Below are positions 58,681 to 64,000 of a stretch of DNA of 64,000 nt, piece after piece. The translations under genes and the position numbers were made by a program. The stretch is from CAVQJU01 sp963755195 (GTDB lineage: Bacteria > Acidobacteriota > Vicinamibacteria > Vicinamibacterales > CAVVIG01). A model generated the notes under the pieces. That model saw only the letters and a program-made list of their open reading frames with translations. It was not told the DNA's origin and ran no database searches. The stretch lies in assembly GCA_963755195.1 (NCBI GenBank), contig CAVWIZ010000006.1:806001-870000 (forward strand), read 5' to 3'. Every line of letters starts with the position of its first letter. The first letter of the stretch is position 1.

Positions 58681-59513
58681 CTCTCGTCGCAATCGACGTG
58701 CACGTGCACCTCGAGCATACAGGCGCCGCCTCGGCGGCCGACACGGCGGCCAAGCAATACTTCGGCGCCGGCGCCGACCGCGATTGGAACGTCCTGGCCG
58801 ATTACTACCGATCGCGCAAGATGGCGTGCGTCGTGTTTACCGTGGACGAGCGCCTCACAGGACGCCCGCAAGTCTCGAACGACGCCGTCGCCGAGTTTGC
58901 GGCGAACAACTCCGACATCGCGATTGCGTTCGCGAGCCTCGATCCGGCGCGCGGCGCGGACGCGGTGCGCGAGGCACGGCGCCTCGTCGGCGCGGGCGTT
59001 GTGCGTGGGCTGAAGCTGCACCCGCCGCTGCAGCAGTTCTTCCCGAACGATCGCGTGGCTTATCCGCTCTACGAGGTGTTTGCCGAGGCGCGCCTGCCGG
59101 TGCTTTTTCACACCGGCCACAGCGGCATCGGCACCGGCATGCCCGGAGGCGGCGGCGTCCGCCTGAAGTACGGCCACCCCATGCCGATCGACGATGTCGC
59201 GGTGGATTTCCCGGACATGCCGATCATCATGGCGCACCCCTCGTTCCCGTGGCAGGACGAAGCCATTTCCGTCTGCCTGCACAAGCCGCAGGTGTACATC
59301 GACCTGTCGGGCTGGTCGCCGAAGTACTTCTCGCCCACGCTGATTCAGTACGCCAATACGCTCCTCAAGAACAAGGTGTTGTTCGGGTCCGACTACCCGC
59401 TGCTCACGCCCGATCGCTGGCTGGCCGACTTCGAGAAGATCGCGATCAAAGACGACGTGCGGCCGCTGATTCTGAAGGAGAACGCAATGCGGTTGTTCGG
59501 GCTCGGCACCTAA
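58662..59513 (+). CDS. Amidohydrolase, probable hydroxyphenyl-beta-ketoacyl-CoA hydrolase
   Basis: A 283-residue TIM-barrel hydrolase of the amidohydro_2 family. Metal ligands are in 'AIDVHVHLEHTG' (H-x-H), 'VLFHTGHSGIGTG', 'PIIMAHPSFPWQDEA' and 'VLFGSDYPLLTPDRW' (the Asp). 'GLKLHPPLQQFFPNDR' contains the usual Lys/His. Members next to feruloyl- or coumaroyl-CoA genes hydrolyse the beta-keto acyl-CoA to the aromatic acid and acetyl-CoA; that role is inferred from context. The GTG start lies inside a tandem repeat, and an internal Val may be nearer to the true start. Confidence 0.8.
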   Translation: MNLEPSSLVAIDVHVHLEHTGAASAADTAAKQYFGAGADRDWNVLADYYRSRKMACVVFTVDERLTGRPQVSNDAVAEFAANNSDIAIAFASLDPARGADAVREARRLVGAGVVRGLKLHPPLQQFFPNDRVAYPLYEVFAEARLPVLFHTGHSGIGTGMPGGGGVRLKYGHPMPIDDVAVDFPDMPIIMAHPSFPWQDEAISVCLHKPQVYIDLSGWSPKYFSPTLIQYANTLLKNKVLFGSDYPLLTPDRWLADFEKIAIKDDVRPLILKENAMRLFGLGT

Positions 59514-59520
59514 GTGCTCA

Positions 59521-59630
59521 CGACGATCAACGCAGAGCACGCGGAGCCCGCAGAGAATTCCAGGTAGAGGTAAAGGTAAAGATAAGCGTAAACTCCGCGT
59601 TCTCTGCGGTCTCTGCGTTGATCGTGGCCG
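59521..59630. repeat. GCAGAG inverted-repeat family, copy 7 (intergenic)
   Basis: CGATCAACGCAGAG (59523-59536) pairs exactly with CTCTGCGTTGATCG (59611-59624), with further GCAGAG units inside and a purine-rich middle. It lies between convergent genes, where it could also stop transcription from both sides. Confidence 0.88.
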
Positions 59631-59649
59631 GTCTTTTGTGATGCTTATG

Positions 59650-60646
59650 TCACCGGTCTGCGAGCCAGCCGGACACCTGCGATAAGTCGACGTTGCCGCC
59701 CGTGAGGATGACGCCGACGCGACGGCCGGCGATCGGGATCGCCGCCGTCGAACGCCGCCGCTGCTCCAAGTGCTCCCGTCGGTTCCACGACGAGCTTCAG
59801 GCGCTCCCACAGATAGAACATCGCTGCCAAGAGCGCCTGGTCGCTGACCGTCGTCATGTCGCTGACGTGTTGCAGCACGAGCGGAAACGTCAGCGAGCCG
59901 AGCGACGCCGTGGCGGCGCCGTCGGCCACGGTCTGGGGATTCTGTACCGTCTGCAGTTGCTTCGATCGAAACGATCGCGTCGCATCGTCTCCCGCCGCGG
60001 GTTCGACGCCGACGACCGCGCAGCCGGGCGACATCGCTTTGGCCGCGAGCGCCGAGCCGGCGAGGAGTCCGCCTCCGCCGCACGGTACCAGCAGCACGTC
60101 GAGCGGCCCGGCCTCTTCGAACAGCTCGCGTGCGGCCGTGCCCTGGCCCGCGATCACGTCCGCGTGATTGTAGGGTGGGATGAGGGCCAGGCCGTGTTCC
60201 TGCGACAGCCGCCGGCCGATGGCTTCGCGGTCGTCGTGCTCGCGGTCGTAGGGGACGATGGAGGCGCCGTAGCCTTCGGTGGCGGCGCGTTTGACCGCCG
60301 GGGCGTCGGCGGGCATCACGATCACGCGCGGGATGTTCAGGAGTTGTCCCGCCAGCGCGACCGCCTGCGCGTGATTGCCCGACGAGAATGCGACGACGCC
60401 GCGCCTTCGATCGTCTGGTGAGAGTCGTGACAGTGCGTTGTATGCGCCGCGGAACTTGAAGGCGCCGGCCCGCTGCAGGTTCTCGCACTTGAAGAACACA
60501 TGGGCGCGCGTTCGCTCGTTGACCGAGCGGGAGGTGACTACCGGTGTCCGGTGTGCGACGCCGGCGATCTGGCGGGCCGCGCGCTCGATGTCAGCGAAGG
60601 TCGGGAGCGTTTCGATGGTGCTAACGGTAGCATCGAAAAACGCCAA
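59650..60646 (-). CDS. Threonine dehydratase/serine racemase-like PLP enzyme, frameshift near the end
   Basis: A fold-type II PLP enzyme: 'VFFKCENLQRAGAFKFRGAY' with the Schiff-base Lys, 'AFSSGNHAQAVALAGQL' (the S-x-G-N-H motif), 'LLVPCGGGGLLAGSALAAKA' (the Gly loop) and 'VVEPTGALGAAAAF'. It deaminates threonine or serine, or racemises serine. In the opening frame the end becomes Arg-rich. Removing one base near 59755 restores 'FDGGIPIAGRRVGVILTGGN' and 'VDLSQVSGWLADR', with a stop at 59650-59652. The GC-rich GGCGGCGATCC is the likely indel site. The start region overlaps an A/T-type repeat. Confidence 0.85.
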
Positions 60647-60712
60647 ACGAAAACCGCAAAACGTAGAATTCAGGCGATCGCGTGGCGTTCTGCGTTCGTC
60701 GTTCGGGGTGCC
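60633..60712. repeat. AAAACGC/GCGTT inverted repeat, copy 2
   Basis: AAAACGCCAAACGAAAACC, the core TAGAATTCAGGCGAT, then GTGGCGTTCTGCGTTCGTCG. It shares core and arm types with the element at 52643-52750. It covers the start of the dehydratase gene. Confidence 0.7.
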
Positions 60713-60727
60713 TGCTTCAGCATCCTG

Positions 60728-60978
60728 CTAGACGGAGACGCCGATAGTGAGCGCCGCGGTGTAGCCACTCGTGGTATCGCCGCTGAGCGAGGCGGGCTGG
60801 TACTGCGCCGTCTAAAGACACGTTGTCTCGCGTATTGATGTCTTCCCTACGTGGTTGAGCCTGATGTGCTCGTCGGGCTCGCGGCCGAACCGGTGCAGCC
60901 CGTGGCCAGGCCGACTCCGGCGACGCCCAGAGCGGCGAAGATTTCGCGTCTCGTCAGTTTTCGATTGATCGGCGACAT
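60728..60978 (-). pseudogene. Remnant of a Tat-lipoprotein intradiol ring-cleavage dioxygenase-like gene
   Basis: The minus strand starts at ATG 60978 with a Tat lipoprotein signal: 'KLTRREIFAALGVAGVGLAT' then Gly-Cys and a Ser/Thr-rich linker, stopping at 60847. About 35 bp further on another frame gives 'QYQPASLSGDTTSGYTAALT' and 'IGVSV' with a stop at 60728-60730. That is the kind of end seen in exported intradiol (catechol-type) dioxygenases. The 200-residue catalytic middle is absent. I read it as an internal deletion of one gene. It lies next to the hydroxycinnamate operon. Confidence 0.55.
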
Positions 60979-61098
60979 TCCAGGCGTCAGAGCAGGAATC
61001 TTGCCGTCGCCGATCAGGTGTTTGTCGGTGCTTACAGTGGCCAGCTGTTCATGTTTAGAGATGCGCGTCCTCGATGTGTTACAATCTGAGTTTCCTGA

Positions 61099-61175
<77 letters not shown>

Positions 61176-61286
61176 AAGATACCTGCAAGGAGAGGTCGCC
61201 GGATCCAGGCGACCTCTTCGTCTTTCTGGTCATGCCGATTATCGGCACGAGACCTCCCTCAAGTCCGTATAGGAGCAAGTCCACGA

Positions 61287-61493
61287 ATGACTGGAACCAT
61301 CAAGACTCTGCGAGCAGACAAAGGATTCGGCTTTATTCGAGATACCTCCGGCACAGAGGTGTTCTTCCATTCCAGCGCCATTTACGGTGAGGGCATCGAC
61401 ATGCTGCGCGAGGGCGACGGCGTCGAGTTCGAGCTTGGCGACGGGGGCGCGAAAGGGCCTCGGGCGACGAACGTCCGCCGGACCACGACGTAG
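61287..61493 (+). CDS. csp: Cold shock domain protein
   Basis: A 68-residue CspA-type RNA chaperone. The nucleic-acid-binding motifs RNP1 'DKGFGFIRD' and RNP2 'EVFFHSSAI' are present, in the usual five-strand barrel length. The N-terminus 'TGTIKTLRADKG' departs slightly from the common 'GTVKWFN' (Trp missing, Leu instead). Such proteins unwind RNA in the cytoplasm. It lies downstream of the initiator tRNA and an AGGAG-type site precedes the ATG. Regulation is not visible. Confidence 0.93.
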   Translation: MTGTIKTLRADKGFGFIRDTSGTEVFFHSSAIYGEGIDMLREGDGVEFELGDGGAKGPRATNVRRTTT

Positions 61494-61582
61494 ACCGCTC
61501 GTCGTGTCGCACGCCGTCTGAATCGCTCGGACCGTTCGCGAGAACAGCGGTGGTGGTAGGCGCCATTGGCCCTTCCGACACG

Positions 61583-62593
61583 TCATCGACGCGTTCCTTT
61601 GATCGATTCGTAAACCGAGGCGATGTGCGCCTCCCGGATCGTATCCCACCGCTCAAAGCTCCTGTAGGCGTCGAGCGTGAGCGTCTTCTGGATGTCCGCG
61701 AGGCTCCGGCCCGCCGCGATGCCGGCCGCGACGCCTGTCGAGATCTCCTCCAGGTACCGCAGGAGGTCGGCGGCATCCTTCTTGGCGCCGGCAAGCGCAT
61801 GTCCCGTCAGGGCGTGATCGAAGTCGAGCGCGTTGACAATCCTGAGCGCGTCGATCCACGCGCCGACCGATGGGGCCAGCCCTCCCGGAAGCCGCCGCAC
61901 CTGCACGATGTCCGCGCTGAACACGGCGCGCTCGTCGGGAAAGTGGAGCACGGAGCTATCGTCCGCGTGCGCCGTTCCGAGATGGATCATCGTGACGCGC
62001 TTGCCTCCGAGCGTGACGGTGTGCCGGTCGGAGAAGGTTGTGGCCGGCGGATACACGTCGCTGACGGATCCGCGCGCGAGCTCGGCGCCGCTCGCGACGT
62101 TGTCGCGGTTGTAATCGAACAGCGCGAACCGCTCCGCAACGGCGCCGGTCGCCTCGGCGCGCTCAATCAGCCCGTTCCGATTGGCGTCCATCTTCACGGC
62201 ATCGGCGTCGAGCGAAGGACGGCCGGCCGGAGGTGCGAGCGCCTTGAGCATGTTTTCATGGCCGACGAACTCGGCCGTGTCGGCGAACACGACCCCACCC
62301 GACGCGTGATCCCAGTCCCGGTGTGTGTAGAGCACGTAACGAACCGGGGCGTTGAAACGCGTCGCGAACTCCGCTTTCAGCCACCGGGCAAAATCGCGAT
62401 TGATCGGATCGCTCATGATGATGCCGTCGGGCGTCACCAGGAACACTGTGTAGTGGTTGTTGTTCTGCGCGCGATAGAGCTGTCCGGTAATGTTGACGAT
62501 GGCGCGCGTCGGCTGCTGTTGCTGAGCCGCTGCGCCGGGCACGAGACCGACAACGCAAAGCAGAACGAGAACGGCACACCTGATGAGTCGCAT
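61583..62593 (-). CDS. Exported MBL-fold hydrolase with an inserted EF-hand pair
   Basis: I start it at ATG 62593, with GGAGG five bases upstream; the frame opens 12 bp earlier. A signal peptide ('CAVLVLLCVVGLVPGAAA') leads to the metallo-beta-lactamase fold: 'YVLYTHRDWDHASGGVVFA' (H-x-x-x-D-H type zinc site), 'VTMIHLGTAHADDSSVLHFP', 'RAVFSADIVQVRRLPGG' and 'DHALTGHALAG'. Between the first two, 'DANRNGLIERAE' is a perfect 12-residue EF-hand loop, followed by 'DYNRDNVASGAE', a near-perfect second one. So calcium may bind an MBL hydrolase in the periplasm. The substrate is unknown. Confidence 0.85.
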   Translation of the reverse strand: MRLIRCAVLVLLCVVGLVPGAAAQQQQPTRAIVNITGQLYRAQNNNHYTVFLVTPDGIIMSDPINRDFARWLKAEFATRFNAPVRYVLYTHRDWDHASGGVVFADTAEFVGHENMLKALAPPAGRPSLDADAVKMDANRNGLIERAEATGAVAERFALFDYNRDNVASGAELARGSVSDVYPPATTFSDRHTVTLGGKRVTMIHLGTAHADDSSVLHFPDERAVFSADIVQVRRLPGGLAPSVGAWIDALRIVNALDFDHALTGHALAGAKKDAADLLRYLEEISTGVAAGIAAGRSLADIQKTLTLDAYRSFERWDTIREAHIASVYESIKGTRR

Positions 62594-62784
62594 GGTGACC
62601 TCCACCTTATATGGCTGACGTGATCGCTATCCGAGTGTGACGAGACTAACCGCTGCGTCGACGAGAGGCACTATAATCTCGAATCTCGAACTGGAATCCT
62701 GGAGCTTCAGGTCCGTGAACTCTGTTAACCGCGACCGCAGCGCGGTAAGATTGTCAGCGGTTGAACTCAGAAGGAGTTGTCGAT

Positions 62785-63432
62785 ATGTCCAAGCTGTCGC
62801 TCGTCTGCGCCGTCGTAGTGCTCGTCGTGGTCGGAGCAGGGCACCCGGTATTCTCGCAGAACACGCCCGCCATCAGTTTTTTCATCACCAGCGCCGGCTC
62901 GGGAAACGGGGCCAATCTCGGCGGCCTCGCCGGAGCCGACGCCATCTGTCAACGGCTCGCCGCGACGGCAGGCGCAGGCAGCAAGACCTGGCGCGCCTAC
63001 CTCAGCTCGAGCGCGGCCGGTAACCAGGCTGCGGTCAACGCGCGCGACCGCATCGGTCGTGGCCCGTGGCAGAACGCCAAAGGCGTCGTGGTCGCGCAGA
63101 ACGTGGACGATCTTCACAGCGACAACAACAAGCTCGGCAAGGAGGGCTCGCTGACGGAAAAAGGCGCGATGGTGAACGGACGCGGGGACAGCCCGAACAC
63201 GCACGACATTCTGACGGGCTCCGGGCTCGACGGCAGGGCGCTCCCAGGCGACCTGACCTGTAGCAACTGGACCAGTGGCGCCGCAGGCGCCGCGCGCGTC
63301 GGCCACCACGACAAGCAGGGCGGCGGAGAGAATCCCAACTCGTGGAACTCGGCCCATGCCTCTAGCGGCTGCAGCCAGGCAAACCTGGTGGGGACCGGAG
63401 GCGCTGGCCTGTTCTATTGTTTTGCGCAGTAG
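62785..63432 (+). CDS. Secreted lectin-like protein
   Basis: A 215-residue exported protein after an AAGGAG site. The signal peptide ends near 'GAGHPVFSQ'. The mature domain begins 'AISFFITSAGSGNGANLGGL' with 'GADAICQRLAATAGAGSKTW' and 'RAYLSS', and ends 'GLFYCFAQ'. This pattern is seen in C-type-lectin-like or endostatin-like secreted domains of bacteria, often annotated as lectin. Four Cys (in 'AICQ', 'LTCSNW', 'SGCSQ' and 'FYCF') are probably two disulfides. A TATAAT box at 62669-62674 could serve it, giving a leader of about 100 bases. Exact function unknown. Confidence 0.65.
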   Translation: MSKLSLVCAVVVLVVVGAGHPVFSQNTPAISFFITSAGSGNGANLGGLAGADAICQRLAATAGAGSKTWRAYLSSSAAGNQAAVNARDRIGRGPWQNAKGVVVAQNVDDLHSDNNKLGKEGSLTEKGAMVNGRGDSPNTHDILTGSGLDGRALPGDLTCSNWTSGAAGAARVGHHDKQGGGENPNSWNSAHASSGCSQANLVGTGGAGLFYCFAQ

Positions 63433-63442
63433 AAACGAACCC

Positions 63443-64000
63443 GTGCCTGCAAAGCCGGCCGGCTCCACTCTGACGCGGCGCCGCATGTTGCTGGGAACGG
63501 GCGGGCTCATCGCCGCGGCGGCCCTACCAGCCACCGGCTCCGCGGCATCACCGTTGGCGCCGGGCCAGGCGCCACGGGCGGCTTCGTCTACGAACGCCGC
63601 CGTAGACGTCACGGGCCGTCTCGCACGCTACATGGTCGAGGCGCGGATGCGAAGCCTGCCGCCAGAAGTGGTGCGGGAAGCGCAGCATCGCATCCTGGAC
63701 ACACTCGGCGCGATGGTCTCGGGAGCGCGCCTCAAGCCCGGCGAGATGGCCATTCGCTACGTGCGAGGCCAGGGCGGCGTCGCGGAAGCTTCCGTTCTGA
63801 CGACGGCCATCAGGACGACGGCGGTCAATGCAGCGCTCGCCAACGGGATGTTCGCCCACGCCGACGAGACCGACGATTTCGAGCCGGTCACCAAGGCGCA
63901 TCCAGGGTGCGCCGTGGTGCCGGCCGCGTTCGCCATGGCCGAACGCGAAGGCCGATCGGGAACCGAGCTCGTTCGGGCGGTCGCGCTTGGCTACGATGTC
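63443..64000 (+). CDS. MmgE/PrpD-family protein with Tat signal, cut by the window end
   Basis: The first 186 codons only. After GTG 63443 comes a Tat signal ('LTRRRMLLGTGGLIAAAALP'), then the MmgE/PrpD start: 'RLARYMVEARMRSLPPEVVR', 'AQHRILDTLGAMVSGARLKP', 'NAALANGMFAHADETDDF' and 'HPGCAVVPAAFAMAEREG'. Family members are 2-methylcitrate or related dehydratases, normally cytoplasmic; a Tat leader suggests an exported version. It follows the lectin-like gene by 10 bp. The remainder lies beyond the window. Confidence 0.85.
   Translation, partial: MPAKPAGSTLTRRRMLLGTGGLIAAAALPATGSAASPLAPGQAPRAASSTNAAVDVTGRLARYMVEARMRSLPPEVVREAQHRILDTLGAMVSGARLKPGEMAIRYVRGQGGVAEASVLTTAIRTTAVNAALANGMFAHADETDDFEPVTKAHPGCAVVPAAFAMAEREGRSGTELVRAVALGYDV

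Overview
The window is a GC-rich bacterial chromosome segment. Its gene content suggests an environmental Acidobacteriota, Vicinamibacteria-like: Oar-type TonB receptors with a carboxypeptidase-like N-terminal domain, DUF4136 proteins, Tat lipoproteins, an imuA-imuB-dnaE2 cassette and many FadL, porin and Omp85-type barrels. This placement is an inference from families, not a phylogeny. Many genes are interrupted by single-base shifts while both halves remain clearly readable. That points either to assembly indels or to widespread decay, and I mark each case.

Layout. 0-1.2 kb: LuxR-type regulator, a 155-bp MITE-like element and a short AraC-type DNA-binding protein. 1.6-12.9 kb: a long plus-strand run of envelope genes (MetA-type barrel, Omp85 barrel, FadL, small exported proteins, a PP2C phosphatase, DUF4136, an MltF-like transglycosylase). 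Several are preceded by one conserved promoter-like motif. 12.9-17.6 kb: PhoB-like regulator, DsbD N-domain protein, nickel permease, fluoride channel, DUF4440 protein, an array of five exact 22-bp repeats, and an MFS exporter. 17.6-23.9 kb: the imuA-imuB-dnaE2 mutagenesis cassette, riddled with short repeats. 24-27 kb: a small unknown gene and a TonB receptor. 28.5-37.8 kb: a minus-strand set reading Tat-type L-serine dehydratase, DcaP-like porin, two OprP-like porins, amidohydrolase, exported glutaminase. 38-46 kb: two paralogous small ABM-like genes flank a histidine kinase/TonB receptor pair and a sigma-54 activator. 46-52.7 kb: two radical SAM genes, a SET-domain gene, an esterase, a SpoIID/metallopeptidase gene and msrPQ, many of them frameshifted. 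52.8-59.5 kb: a probable hydroxycinnamate operon (tannase/feruloyl esterase, hydratase-dehydrogenase, feruloyl-CoA synthetase, amidohydrolase). 59.6-64 kb: threonine dehydratase, a remnant of an intradiol dioxygenase, initiator tRNA, cold shock protein, EF-hand MBL hydrolase, a lectin-like protein and the start of a Tat-type MmgE/PrpD protein.

Two signals stand out. First, sigma-54-type promoters (GG-N10-GC with TGGCA-type boxes) lie upstream of the serine dehydratase operon, both ABM-like genes and a barrel gene. All these loci also carry the same 16-bp palindrome CTCCG-N6-CGGAG, and a sigma-54 activator gene lies within the region. I infer a regulon for extracytoplasmic release of ammonia from serine and glutamine. 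Second, an inverted-repeat family open in all three forward frames has entered imuB and dnaE2 five times, mostly as tolerated peptide inserts. At least five further repeat families are scattered through the window, some supplying stop codons, protein tails or a signal peptide.
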